This document shows positions 31,035-40,361 of a DNA stretch of 64,000 bases, one piece after another. A program made the position numbers and the translations under genes. How positions within the stretch are numbered: position 1 is the stretch's first letter; each line of letters begins with the position of its first letter. Source of the stretch: a bacterium (lineage in GTDB: Bacteria; Krumholzibacteriota; Krumholzibacteriia; LZORAL124-64-63); NCBI GenBank assembly GCA_003353795.1, contig PIVY01000003.1, forward strand, positions 1 through 64,000. Direction: 5' to 3'. The notes beneath the pieces were generated by a model that ran no database searches, had not been told where the DNA came from, and worked only from the letters and a program-made list of their open reading frames with translations.

Positions 31035-32447
31035 TCAAGGGGCGGGCGGTCCCTGGGCATCGGCGACGAGGGCGGCCAGGGCCGCGATGGTGTCACCCGC
31101 GGGCCCCGCCAGGGTGACCAACGACCGCTCGGGCCCGGCGGCGAGGGCCACCAGACCCGCGCGGGCCACGTCGTAGCGCCCGGACGGGTTCCAGAGGCAC
31201 CAGCCCGAGGCGCCGGCCGCCTCGGCGGCCTGGACCTGCACGGCCACGTAGCGACCGTCGTACTGTCGCACGCGCCAGGGGAACGCCTGCAACCACGGCC
31301 GGACCAGCAACTCCGCGCCGGCCTGCTCGCGGCAGCGGCGCACGCCGGCTTCCACCACGTACTCGGGGTGGTCGCCGGGATTGTCGAGTCCCTCGAAGCC
31401 GGGACCGAAGTGCGACGGATAGATCATGGGGCAGATCACATCGAGGTGCGGCGCCAGGCTGGGCACGTGCTGGCCGGTGAGAGCCAGGTCGGCGGTGCGG
31501 TCCCAGGCCATGATGCCGAAGAGGTCGGCCGACAGCACGCAATCCAGTGTCTGCAACGAGTCGTGAAGCACGGCCACGAAACCGGTGATCACCTCGCGAC
31601 GGCGGGCGGCGGTGGATGCGAGATCACCCTGCCAGTCGCCGCGCCAGCCGCTGGTGGGATAGCGCACGTAGTCCACCTGGACCTCATCCACGCCGATGCG
31701 GGCCAGTTCCATGGCCAGACTCAGATTGTAGCGCTGGACATCCGCGGCGGCGGGATCCACCCAGAGGCAGCCGCGTTCGCCCCACGGCTCGCCGTCGGCC
31801 CCGCGTAAGACGAGATCGTCGCGCTGGCGGCCCAGTTCGCCGTCCAGGAACAGGGCCAGGCGGGCCACCACCCAGAGATCTCGCTGGTGCAGTCGCTCGA
31901 CCAGTTCGCTCAGGTCGGGGATCAGGGGTACCGGACGCCGTTTGCCCCAGACCGCGAGCGGGTGTGTGCTGCCGAAGCTCACGCCGCCGTCGATGTCCTT
32001 GGCGTCGATGACCACGCCGTTGCCCCCGGCGGCGGTGAAGCTGTCGACCCGCGCGAAGACGGCCTGGAAGCCGCAGATCGGCGCCGGCAGGTAGAGGCCG
32101 CGCAGATCGGCACCGCCGGACACCGGCTGGTCGGTCCGCACCGGCTCGGGGTCGTGTCGAACCGGCACCAGCAGTGCCTGGCCGATGCGCAGCAAGTGGC
32201 TGTCTTCGAGATCGTTGGCGCGCCGAATGGCCGCCAGGCAGTCGGCCTGGCCGTACCAGCCCGCCGGAGCCCGATAGCGAACCGACAGCGCATTGAGTGT
32301 GTCCCCGGAGCGGACGGTGTGCACCAGTGTATCGGCCTGCGCAGGATTCTCGGGGGAGGCGGCCGCGGTCGCGGCAGAGGGGGAGGCCGCCAGCAACGCG
32401 GCCGCCAACCCACCGAGGATCGAGATCAGGAGTGTGGCTTTCTGCAT
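31035..32447 (-). CDS. LysM protein with putative glycoside hydrolase (DUF4015) domain
   Basis: A 470-residue exported protein. The signal peptide is about residues 1-28. A LysM domain follows (VHTVRSGDTLNALSVRYRAP to IGQALLVPV), which binds peptidoglycan. Next is a TIM-barrel-like DUF4015 domain with GNGVVIDAKDIDGGVSF, DLWVVARLALFLDG, VDEVQVDYVRYPTSG and SADLFGIMAWDR; the pattern of Asp and Glu at strand ends matches putative glycosyl hydrolases. It is probably a cell-wall or polysaccharide-acting enzyme in the periplasm. The ATG at 32447 has only a TGGGG ribosome-like site. It is divergent from the membrane protein at 32657. Confidence 0.87.
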   Translation of the reverse strand: MQKATLLISILGGLAAALLAASPSAATAAASPENPAQADTLVHTVRSGDTLNALSVRYRAPAGWYGQADCLAAIRRANDLEDSHLLRIGQALLVPVRHDPEPVRTDQPVSGGADLRGLYLPAPICGFQAVFARVDSFTAAGGNGVVIDAKDIDGGVSFGSTHPLAVWGKRRPVPLIPDLSELVERLHQRDLWVVARLALFLDGELGRQRDDLVLRGADGEPWGERGCLWVDPAAADVQRYNLSLAMELARIGVDEVQVDYVRYPTSGWRGDWQGDLASTAARRREVITGFVAVLHDSLQTLDCVLSADLFGIMAWDRTADLALTGQHVPSLAPHLDVICPMIYPSHFGPGFEGLDNPGDHPEYVVEAGVRRCREQAGAELLVRPWLQAFPWRVRQYDGRYVAVQVQAAEAAGASGWCLWNPSGRYDVARAGLVALAAGPERSLVTLAGPAGDTIAALAALVADAQGPPAP

Positions 32448-32656
32448 GGTGCCCCAGGTGCGTCGGTGCGACGAGGTTTCGGGATGCAATGTCTGAGGGC
32501 GACATCGGGAGTCGTTGCAACTTCCGGACCGGCGGGAAATACTGGGAAGCATGCACCGGTGCCGGGTCTCATGGGGCACGGTGGCGAATGATCGACCGAC
32601 CGTCCGGGTATCCGCCACCGACCTCGCCGCCATTCACCGTCGAAGGGATCTCGCCC

Positions 32657-33619
32657 ATGTCCATCCGCTACTGGGAACCCCTCGAGGACGCGCTCCGCCG
32701 CACGCGCACGTTCCTCTTCCAGCCGTTCGACCTCGTCCGCTGGCTGGTGCTGGGATTCACGGCCTGGCTCATCCATCTGGGGGAATTCGGCGGTTCGGCC
32801 GCGGGTTCGGATCCCGAGGTGAGAACCCACGTCAGCACCGGCGACTGGAACGGCGCCCGCGAGTCCCTGGTCGACGCCGCCGCCAACGCCCTGCCCACCG
32901 GTCTGGCGCTGGCAGCCATCGTGATCCTGGTGACGGCTTTCCTGCTGGTCGCCCTGGTGCTCCTGTGGGTGAGTTGCCGCGCGCGCTTCGTCTGGCTCGA
33001 GAATCTCACCGCAGAGGATCACGCCATCGGCCGCCACTGGTCCCGCTTCGGCGGCCTCGGCGACGCCTATTTCCTCTGGAAGCTCGCCTTCTACGCCCTG
33101 AGCCTGCTGATCGTCGTCCCCCTGGTATTCTTCGGCGGCGTGTTCGGCATGCTAGGGTTCGCGGGTTTCGACGGTCCCGGCTCGGTGGCCGGCTGGGCGC
33201 TCCTGGGCGTCGCGGTCTTCATGGTGACGGTGATCCTGGCCTACGTCGATTTCTTCGCCGAGAGCTACGTCACGGTGATCATGCACCGTCGCGGGATCGG
33301 CGTGCTGGCCGCCTGGCGCGAGTTCCGCATCCTGTTCGAGACCCATCCCGGCCATTTCGTCCTGGTCGGGTTGATGAAGCTGGTGCTCACCGTGATCGCC
33401 GGCGTGCTCTTGACGACTCTGGGCCTGCTGACCTGCTGCGTGGGCCTGGTCCTCATGGCTCTGCCGTACGTGGGCGCCGTGTTCAAGCTGCCTGTCTTCA
33501 CGGCCCTGCGGTACTTCGACCTCTGCTGGCTCGGCCAGTTCGACCCCGACCTGGCGCTCCCGGTGACCGCGACGGTCAGTCCAGATGCACCGACACCGGA
33601 CAGTGGTCCGACCCCATGA
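32657..33619 (+). CDS. Polytopic membrane protein, function unknown
   Basis: A 320-residue protein with about six hydrophobic segments (near residues 28-42, 83-107, 142-166, 172-203, 226-260 and 262-284). The amphipathic start FLFQPFDLVRWLVLGFTAWL is common in proteins of the glycerophosphoryl-diester/DUF7544-like membrane group, but I cannot name the family with confidence. The ATG follows GAAGGGAT. Its last 44 bases overlap the 3' end of the convergent exonuclease III gene. It is divergent from the LysM-DUF4015 gene. Confidence 0.85.
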   Translation: MSIRYWEPLEDALRRTRTFLFQPFDLVRWLVLGFTAWLIHLGEFGGSAAGSDPEVRTHVSTGDWNGARESLVDAAANALPTGLALAAIVILVTAFLLVALVLLWVSCRARFVWLENLTAEDHAIGRHWSRFGGLGDAYFLWKLAFYALSLLIVVPLVFFGGVFGMLGFAGFDGPGSVAGWALLGVAVFMVTVILAYVDFFAESYVTVIMHRRGIGVLAAWREFRILFETHPGHFVLVGLMKLVLTVIAGVLLTTLGLLTCCVGLVLMALPYVGAVFKLPVFTALRYFDLCWLGQFDPDLALPVTATVSPDAPTPDSGPTP

Positions 33620-34328
33620 CCTCGGGATGGATGGCCGCGGCGACGAGCCGCGGCCGCAGCTTCCGTGAGACCAGGACGTAGTCGATCCGCCAGCCCACGT
33701 TTCGCGCGCGCACGCCGGGGCGGTTGCTCCACCAGCTGTAGTGGCCGCCGCCGGATTCGAACTCCCGGAAACTGTCCACGAAGCCGCCGTCCAGGATCCC
33801 GTCGAAACCGGCGCGCTCTTCATCGGTGAAGCCCGCGTTACGCCGATTGGACCTGGGATTGGCGAGGTCGATCTCGCGGTGGGCCACGTTCAGGTCGCCG
33901 CAGAAGACCACCGGCTTACGGCGATCCAGTTCGCGCATGTGCTCGAGGAAAGCGGGATCCCATTGGTGCTGGCGATGGTCGAGGCGGACCAGGCCGTGCC
34001 GCGAGTTCGGTGTGTAGACGGTGACCGCGAAGCAATCGTCGAACTCGGCGGCAAGGACACGACCCTCGGTGTCCAGATCGGCGATGCCGAGGCCGGCGGT
34101 CACCTCCAGCGGTTCGCGTCGGGCGTAGATGGCGACTCCGCTGTAACCGGGCTTGTCGGCGGGATTCCACCACGACTCGTAGCCGGGAATCTCGAGGTCG
34201 ACCTGCTCGGGAAACGCGCGCGTCTCCTGCAGGCAGATGACGTCGGCGCCGCAGGCGCGCAGCCAGGCGTCGCCGCCCTTGCGAACCAGGGCTCGAATAC
34301 CGTTGACGTTCCAGGACACCAGATGCAC
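33576..34328 (-). CDS. xth: Exodeoxyribonuclease III (AP endonuclease)
   Basis: A 250-residue endonuclease/exonuclease/phosphatase-fold DNA repair enzyme that nicks at abasic sites and trims 3' ends. All motifs are present: VSWNVNGIRAL at the start, CLQETR (metal ligand Glu), YTPNSRHGLVRLDHR, VVFCGDLNVAHREIDLANP, GWRIDYVLVS and GSDHCPV with the catalytic His. The start is GTG at 34328 with GAGGAG five bases upstream; upstream in-frame sequence has no such site. It is convergent with, and overlaps, the membrane protein gene. Confidence 0.95.
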   Translation of the reverse strand: MHLVSWNVNGIRALVRKGGDAWLRACGADVICLQETRAFPEQVDLEIPGYESWWNPADKPGYSGVAIYARREPLEVTAGLGIADLDTEGRVLAAEFDDCFAVTVYTPNSRHGLVRLDHRQHQWDPAFLEHMRELDRRKPVVFCGDLNVAHREIDLANPRSNRRNAGFTDEERAGFDGILDGGFVDSFREFESGGGHYSWWSNRPGVRARNVGWRIDYVLVSRKLRPRLVAAAIHPEVMGSDHCPVSVHLD

Positions 34329-34507
34329 GGTCGCTCCTCGCGTTGTGGGTCCGGGGAATATCCCACCGTACGACCATCCGTCAAGAGTGGCGACGTGCCA
34401 CCCGGTTTGAGTAGTCTGGTGAGGAACGATGGCCCGAGTCGTCATCGCCGATGTCGACGGCCGAGTGCCCGGCACGCAATCACCCCAGCTTCAACCGGGA
34501 GCAGAGC

Positions 34508-35275
34508 ATGAGTACGACCCCTCCCCCTGAAGGTCGGTTCGTGTGGTACGAACTGGTAACCCCCGACACCGACGCGTCCAAGAGCTTCTACTCCGAGCTG
34601 TTCGGCTGGGAATGGCAGGACGAGAACATGGGCGAGATGGGCGTCTACCCCATGTCACGGACCGGCGAAGCATTCCACTGCGGGCTGATCACCCCCAAGG
34701 AAGGCATGCCGCCGCACTGGATGGCCTACGTCACCGTGGCCGACGTGGACACGGCGTGCGAACAGGCGACCGAGCTCGGCGGCACGGTCATGCTGCCGGG
34801 AACCGACATTCCCAAGGTGGGCCGGTTCGCCGTGCTCCAGGATCCCGGCGGCGCGGTCATCATGCCGTTCAAGGGCGAGAATCCGGCTCAGCCCGAAACG
34901 CCGTCGCCCGCCCCGAAGGGATTTTTCTGCTGGAACGAACTCCTGACCGGCGACCCGGCCGCCAACGTCGAGTTCTACACCCAGATCTTCGGCTGGAACG
35001 TGGAGTCGAGCGAGATGCCCGAGATGGGCACCTACTGGGTGTACCGCCGCGGCGATCGCATGGAGTGCGGCATGATGCCCATGCCCGAGGACGCCGGCGC
35101 TCCGCCCCACTGGCTGCCCTACGTGGCCGTGGACGACGTGGACGCGGCCGCCGCCAAGGTCGCCGAACTGGAAGGCAAGGTCTACTGCGAGCCCACGGAC
35201 ATCCCGCAGATGGGGCGGTTCGCTGTGGTGGCCGATCCTCACGGCGCCGTGTTCGCCATGTTCCAGTACGCCTGA
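34508..35275 (+). CDS. Two-domain VOC (glyoxalase-like) protein
   Basis: A 255-residue protein of two tandem vicinal-oxygen-chelate domains (about 8-120 and 132-254). Each has the same layout: RFVWYELVTPDTDASKSFYS and FFCWNELLTGDPAANVEFYT, then a hydrophobic strand, then PPHWMAYVTVADVDTA and PPHWLPYVAVDDVDAA. The halves clearly arose by duplication, as in CFP30B-like and hydroxylase-type VOC proteins. They usually bind a metal and a small molecule; the reaction is unknown. The ATG follows GGGAG. It stands before murG on the same strand, 87 bases away. Confidence 0.9.
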   Translation: MSTTPPPEGRFVWYELVTPDTDASKSFYSELFGWEWQDENMGEMGVYPMSRTGEAFHCGLITPKEGMPPHWMAYVTVADVDTACEQATELGGTVMLPGTDIPKVGRFAVLQDPGGAVIMPFKGENPAQPETPSPAPKGFFCWNELLTGDPAANVEFYTQIFGWNVESSEMPEMGTYWVYRRGDRMECGMMPMPEDAGAPPHWLPYVAVDDVDAAAAKVAELEGKVYCEPTDIPQMGRFAVVADPHGAVFAMFQYA

Positions 35276-35362
35276 CCGCGCCGATCCGGCAGGGTGCACC
35301 GCGGGTTGCGTGATGGCCGTTTCCGTGCCACTATGCGCGGAGACGGCCACACGGAGGTGGAC

Positions 35363-37333
35363 ATGCCCAGGCGGTTCCTGCTGACCGGGGGCGGTACCGG
35401 CGGTCACGTGACCCCGGCGCTCGCCGCGGCCGGTGCACTCGCGGAACGATATCCCGACGCGGAATTCCGGTACGTTGGACTCGGCGACAAGGCCGAGGGC
35501 GTCATGGCGCCCAGAGCTGGATTGCCGCTGTCGCGCGTGTCCAGCCGTGGTCTTCCGCCGCTGGGCCCCGGCCTGATTCCATTCGGCTGGCACCTCGGCT
35601 GCGGCGTGCTCGCGGCCCTGGGAATCCTGCTCCGGCACAAGCCCGATCTCATCATCGCCACCGGCGGATACGTGGCCGCGCCCGTGGTCCTGGCCAACGC
35701 ATTGCTCCGACGGTTGCGACTGTCCCGGGCCCCGTTGCTGGTTCACGAGCAGAACTCGCACCTGGGTCGCCTGAATCGCCTGGCGGCCGGCGTCGCCGAT
35801 CTCGTGGCGGTCTCGTTTCCCGAGACGCTGCGCGAACTGCCCACCGGCAAGGGCGTTTACGTCGGTTACCCCGTTCGATCCAGTTGCCAGACCGGAGACC
35901 GCGACGAGGCCCGGCGAAACCTGGGGATTCCCGCCGACGCCCGGGTGATATTCGCCTTCGGCGGCAGCCAGGGCGCCCGGACGATCAATCGCGCCGTGGC
36001 CGACGCTGTAACCGACCTCCTCGCCCAGCCGGAGACCTGGATCCTCCACGGATGTGGACAGCCCTTCGGCAAGTCTCGCAATGGCGCCTATCACGGTTTC
36101 GCAGACGTGGAAGCTCGGCTACGGGAGCTGGATCCGGCACTCCTCGAACACCCGCGATACCGTCGCGAAGCCTTCATCGACGACATGGCCACCTGGTACG
36201 CCGCCAGCGATCTGGTGATCTGCCGGGCCGGCGCCGGTTCGCTCATGGAAGTGTGCGCCCAGGCGCGACCGTCGCTGGTGATTCCCAAGGCCAATCTGCC
36301 CGGCGACCACCAGGTCCGGAACGCCCGGCTGCTGGAGCGGGCCGGCGCCTGCCGCGTGCTCTACGAGCGCCTGGATCCGGCCTCGGGACCCGGCGCCGTT
36401 CCCTTCGTTCCCGGCGAGCGTCTGGTCGGCCTCGCGCAGGATCTCCTCGGCGACGCCGAACGGCGTGACGTCATGGGCCGTGCCGCCGCCGGCCTGATCA
36501 CCACCGATGCCCGCGGTTTGCTCGCCGACTGCGCGACCCACCTGCTGGGCGAGGGCGATCGGCCCACCGCGGCCGTGGCCCCACGGTACCCCGACGACCG
36601 GGTCCTGGGACTCGGCGCCGGAGCCATGGAACGATTGCTGCAGGACGTGGCACACGAGGCAGCGCCGCCGCTGGAATCCGCCGAGCGGGAGCTGATGCTC
36701 AGCAAGATCGACGGGCTCCTGGGCAGTTCCGGTTGGGTCGACCGTGCCCGGGGCTGTCGCATCGCCGGCCTCGCCGGATATCGAGAAGTCGCCGGCCTGT
36801 TGCGGGACCGAGCCGCCGACGACCTGCCCATGGTCCGGCGCGATGCCCTCAAGGGCCTGCGCGGACTCGGGCCCCGGGCATTGGCGCCCGACGCGTTCGC
36901 CGACGCGCTCGCGCGCGGCCTGTCCGACAATTACTACGAAGCGCGCATGGAGGCGGCACTCACCACGGCGGTGTGCAACGGTCTGCTGGCACCGGACGCA
37001 CGATCGCGTCTGGCAGGCATCCTGGCCCGCCTCTGCCGCGATCACAGTTTCGAGGTCCGCATGGCGGCAGTGCGCGCTCTCGGCCGCATCGCCGACACCC
37101 CCGAGCCGGCGGTACCCGCCCTGCGCAAGGTCCATTTCGATCCGGTCTGGAAGGTTCGCGGGGCACTCTACGAGGCCTACGCCGAGCTCACCGAACGCGG
37201 AGTCCTCTCGGCCGCCGAGGCCAACGAAGAGATCGACGCCGTCCTGATCACGGCCAACGGCTACCTGACCGAGTACCAGATCCGGCACCACCGCAACGAA
37301 GCCGTGCGGCGAGTGCGGCGCCGGGAGGCGTGA
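35363..37333 (+). CDS. MurG-like glycosyltransferase fused to HEAT-like repeats
   Basis: A 656-residue protein. Residues 1 to about 375 are a MurG homologue (UDP-GlcNAc:lipid I GlcNAc transferase): GGGTGGHVTPALAAAG at 9-24, IIATGGYVAAPVVLANAL, HEQNSHLGRLNRLAAGVADL, FAFGGSQGARTINRAVADAV and CRAGAGSLMEVCAQARPSLV with GDHQVRNARLLERAG. Residues about 420-656 are an extra helical region of HEAT/ARM type (WVDRARGCRIAGLAGYREVA, VRRDALKGLRGLGPRAL, FEVRMAAVRALGRIAD, VWKVRGALYEAYAELT). Normal MurG is about 360 residues, so this is a fusion. The ATG follows GGAGG by five bases. mraY begins one base after its stop, arguing for a role in lipid II or a related glycolipid. Confidence 0.88.
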   Translation: MPRRFLLTGGGTGGHVTPALAAAGALAERYPDAEFRYVGLGDKAEGVMAPRAGLPLSRVSSRGLPPLGPGLIPFGWHLGCGVLAALGILLRHKPDLIIATGGYVAAPVVLANALLRRLRLSRAPLLVHEQNSHLGRLNRLAAGVADLVAVSFPETLRELPTGKGVYVGYPVRSSCQTGDRDEARRNLGIPADARVIFAFGGSQGARTINRAVADAVTDLLAQPETWILHGCGQPFGKSRNGAYHGFADVEARLRELDPALLEHPRYRREAFIDDMATWYAASDLVICRAGAGSLMEVCAQARPSLVIPKANLPGDHQVRNARLLERAGACRVLYERLDPASGPGAVPFVPGERLVGLAQDLLGDAERRDVMGRAAAGLITTDARGLLADCATHLLGEGDRPTAAVAPRYPDDRVLGLGAGAMERLLQDVAHEAAPPLESAERELMLSKIDGLLGSSGWVDRARGCRIAGLAGYREVAGLLRDRAADDLPMVRRDALKGLRGLGPRALAPDAFADALARGLSDNYYEARMEAALTTAVCNGLLAPDARSRLAGILARLCRDHSFEVRMAAVRALGRIADTPEPAVPALRKVHFDPVWKVRGALYEAYAELTERGVLSAAEANEEIDAVLITANGYLTEYQIRHHRNEAVRRVRRREA

Positions 37334-37334
37334 C

Positions 37335-38432
37335 ATGCTCTACCTGTTGCTGCGAGCGCTCGAGGACATGGGCGGACCAGCGGTTTTTCGCTACGTGACC
37401 ACGCGGTCGGCGCTGGCCTTCATCTTCGGCTTCATCTGCGTCATCGCCGTTGGTCGACCGCTGATCAACTGGCTCTACCGCCGGGGCATCCGCTCCTTCG
37501 AACGGTCGTACGGCGACATCAACACCACCGCCAAGACCGGCACCCCGATCATGGGCGGCCTGCTCATGGCCCTCGGTGGACTCGGATCGGCGCTCCTGTG
37601 GTGCGACCTCACCAATCCGTTCGTGTGGGTTCTCTTCGCAGCGGCCATCTACTTCGCCGGCTTCGGTCTGCTGGACGACTGGCTCAAGATCCGGCACCGC
37701 GATCCCGATCGCGGCCTCTCGCGCACCGCGAAGCTGGTCAGTCAGATGATCTTCGGCCTGGGCATCGGCCTCTACCTGGCGTGGCCGGAGATCTCCCCGT
37801 TCCCGGGCAGCGTGGGCACAGAGATCCAGATTCCCTTCTTCAAGGGCGCGGTCATCGATCTGCGCTACGGGATCCTGGCCTGGAGCGCCTTCTACATCGC
37901 CTACCACGTCAACGCCGTGAACATCACCGATGGCATGGACGGGCTGGCGACGGTTCCGGCGATCCTGGTCTTCTCCGTGGTCGCGGTCTTCGCCTACATC
38001 GCGGGCAACGTGCAGTTGTCGGGCCATTACCTCTACGCCTTCATTCCTCGTGCGTCCGAGATCACCGTGTTCTGCGCCGCGGTGATCGGCGCCGGACTCG
38101 GCTTCCTGTGGTACGTGTGCCATCCCGCCAGCGTGTTCCTCGGCGACACCGGCTCGCTGTTCATCGGCGGCGTGCTCGGCACCGCTGCGCTGATGATCCG
38201 CCAGGAACTGGTGTGCCTGCTGGCGGGAATGATCTTCCTGGTCGAGTTGCTGAGCACGTTCGTCCAGGAGCAGGTGGGATTCCGCTTGCTGAAACGGCGA
38301 CTGCTGCCGCGCGCGCCGCTCCATCACGCGTTTCAACACCGGGGCATGGCCGAGAGCAAGATCGTGGTGCGCTTCTGGATCATCTCGCTGATCTGCACCG
38401 CCACGGCCGTCATGACCATCAAGTTCCGCTGA
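37335..38432 (+). CDS. mraY: Phospho-N-acetylmuramoyl-pentapeptide transferase
   Basis: A 365-residue inner-membrane enzyme making lipid I from UDP-MurNAc-pentapeptide and undecaprenyl phosphate. The family residues are in place: GDINTTAKTGTPIMGG, the Asp pair at 114-115 in GLLDDWLKI, NITDGMDGLA with Asn196, Asp199 and Asp202, FLGDTGSLFIG with Asp271, and the His-rich PLHHAFQHRGMAESKIVVRF. About ten helices are visible and the length is standard. GGAGG lies across the murG stop, so the two are co-translated. Outside the usual dcw cluster, only mraY and murG occur here, the two membrane steps of lipid II synthesis. Confidence 0.95.
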   Translation: MLYLLLRALEDMGGPAVFRYVTTRSALAFIFGFICVIAVGRPLINWLYRRGIRSFERSYGDINTTAKTGTPIMGGLLMALGGLGSALLWCDLTNPFVWVLFAAAIYFAGFGLLDDWLKIRHRDPDRGLSRTAKLVSQMIFGLGIGLYLAWPEISPFPGSVGTEIQIPFFKGAVIDLRYGILAWSAFYIAYHVNAVNITDGMDGLATVPAILVFSVVAVFAYIAGNVQLSGHYLYAFIPRASEITVFCAAVIGAGLGFLWYVCHPASVFLGDTGSLFIGGVLGTAALMIRQELVCLLAGMIFLVELLSTFVQEQVGFRLLKRRLLPRAPLHHAFQHRGMAESKIVVRFWIISLICTATAVMTIKFR

Positions 38433-38627
38433 GACCGTGGCAGGCGTCCGATCGGGCGTATCAATTCCGCAAAAACGACCACTCTAGACTGGGGCTGTGA
38501 CAAGGCCCGTTCAGCCGCGTTATCCCATCTGGATCCCACAGCCGCGGCAGTGACGAACCGATCCCCTGAGGGGGGCAGGATCGGGAGTAGCTGGCGCGTG
38601 CGCCACAACCCATCCAGGAGGTCGTCC

Positions 38628-40301
38628 ATGTCTCGCCCCTGTCGTCTCGCAACCCGATGGGGCTGCCCTGTGCTCCTGCTCCTTGCTCTGCTTCTGGCCA
38701 GCACCGCCCAGGCCGAATACCTCGGCAACGTGACCTTCGACCAGCCCATCCCCAGTTTCCTTCCTCACGGCGTCCAGGTGAACGTCTCGATCGACTACAA
38801 GATCGATGTTCCCGAGGGACGACGGGTCTACGTCATTCCCTACACCAACGGATCTCCCACTCCGCACTATGCGGTGAACGGATCCCCGGTGTACCCGCAG
38901 GGTACGGGCACCGCCACCGGGTACTTCAGGATCACCCAGGGTACCGCCGTCGTGGACGAGGTCCGGGTCTACACGCGGGATCCGGATTTCACGGAGACGC
39001 CCCTGGAGATGTTCGTGCCGGTGGTCTACCGATACGGACCGCATGGCGTGTACAACGTCCAGCCGGCCTACTCGCAGCACAGCCGTCTACCCTACGACAC
39101 GAGCTTCGGCATGACCTTCGACTACGCCACCGACCAGCCGGGTTGCAAGATCTACGCGCGGCCGTTCAACAGCGGCTCGCTCGAGCCCGGCTACTCGGCC
39201 AGCGGCTCGGCCGACCTGCCGCCCAGCGGCAGCTACAATCAGCAGTTCACCTTCGCCGGCGACGCCGACGTGACGCACATCCGCTTCCAGGTCTTCGCCC
39301 TGGACAACTCCACGCTGCTCGACGAGTTCTTCGTGCCGTGGGACGTGCACTGGCGCCAGTGGGGCGTCTACGACATCTCGCTCAATCACGGCAACGTGAC
39401 CTCGCTGCACAACAGTCAGGACCTGGTCGGCTCGTTCACCTTCGACCACCAGGAGACCCAGGACTTCCACGTCTGGATGTGGAGCATCCAGGACGGAAAC
39501 TACTGCCCCGGCAGCGTCTACCAGGGCAGCGTCGCCGAACCGACCGGGCCCCACGCCATCACCCGATATACCCGCGTCAACGACGGCACCGAGACCGTGG
39601 ACGCGGTCCGTTTCATCGTGGGTACGCCCACGGAGATCTACATGCAGTTCGACATTCCGGTGCTCATCGACTACGGCCCCCACGCCCTGCAGAACTTCGA
39701 GTTCATTCCCGGATCGCCGGCGATCCTGGACTACGGCGAGCATCTCGACATGACCTACATCTACCTCACCGACGAAGCCCCGGGCGTGCGAATTTACGGC
39801 CGCGGCGCCTACCAGGAAGAAGCGCTGTTCGGCATGACCAGCGCCGGCTCGCCGCTCTACGCCGCGCCTTCCGGCTCCGGCACGTTCTGGCTGACCTACA
39901 ACGACGACATCATCGCCGACAGCATCCGCTTCCAGATGGTGAGCGAGGACCAGAGCCTGACGTTTCTCGAGTGGTACCAGCCGGGCCACTTCATCTGGGG
40001 TGCGTCGGGGCACGTCACCGACGCACCGGAGATCCCGGTGCTGGCGGATCTGGGTCTCTGCTATCCCAATCCGTTCAACCCCACGACCACCATTCCGGTG
40101 TCCCTGGGCCGCGACGTCCACGTCAAGCTCGCGGTCTACGACGTGCGCGGGCGACTGGTGCGGACGCTACAGGACGGATATCTGGCGGCCGGCGAGCACG
40201 TCTTCACCTTCCGTGGCGACGGTCTCGGCAGCGGGGCCTACATCTGCCGGCTGGAAACTCCGGCCGGTATCCAGACCCAGCGCCTGACCTTGATCAAATG
40301 A
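38628..40301 (+). CDS. Secreted four-repeat protein with FlgD tail
   Basis: A 557-residue exported protein of unknown function. After the signal peptide (about 1-29) there are four diverged repeats of about 100 residues (32-135, 142-242, 249-348, 355-455). Each has a beta strand like MTFDYATDQPGCKIYARPF, a Gly/Ser/Pro turn, a strand like VTHIRFQVFALD, and most end near DYGPHALQNFEF or RYGPHGVYNV. The C-terminus is a FlgD-like tail, YPNPFNPTTTIPVSLG to RLTLIK. It is likely a beta-sandwich surface or extracellular protein. The ATG follows CCAGGAGG. Confidence 0.85.
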   Translation: MSRPCRLATRWGCPVLLLLALLLASTAQAEYLGNVTFDQPIPSFLPHGVQVNVSIDYKIDVPEGRRVYVIPYTNGSPTPHYAVNGSPVYPQGTGTATGYFRITQGTAVVDEVRVYTRDPDFTETPLEMFVPVVYRYGPHGVYNVQPAYSQHSRLPYDTSFGMTFDYATDQPGCKIYARPFNSGSLEPGYSASGSADLPPSGSYNQQFTFAGDADVTHIRFQVFALDNSTLLDEFFVPWDVHWRQWGVYDISLNHGNVTSLHNSQDLVGSFTFDHQETQDFHVWMWSIQDGNYCPGSVYQGSVAEPTGPHAITRYTRVNDGTETVDAVRFIVGTPTEIYMQFDIPVLIDYGPHALQNFEFIPGSPAILDYGEHLDMTYIYLTDEAPGVRIYGRGAYQEEALFGMTSAGSPLYAAPSGSGTFWLTYNDDIIADSIRFQMVSEDQSLTFLEWYQPGHFIWGASGHVTDAPEIPVLADLGLCYPNPFNPTTTIPVSLGRDVHVKLAVYDVRGRLVRTLQDGYLAAGEHVFTFRGDGLGSGAYICRLETPAGIQTQRLTLIK

Positions 40302-40325
40302 CCGCCGGTCCGTGATGGTGCGCAG

Positions 40326-40357
40326 CGAAGGGTGGAGTCCCGCGGCTCCACCCTTCG
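40326..40357. terminator. Terminator-like hairpin between convergent genes
   Basis: A perfect 12-bp stem (40326-40337 with 40346-40357) with an 8-base loop lies between the plus stop at 40301 and the minus stop at 40362. It has no clear T tract. Confidence 0.6.
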
Positions 40358-40361
40358 TCCG

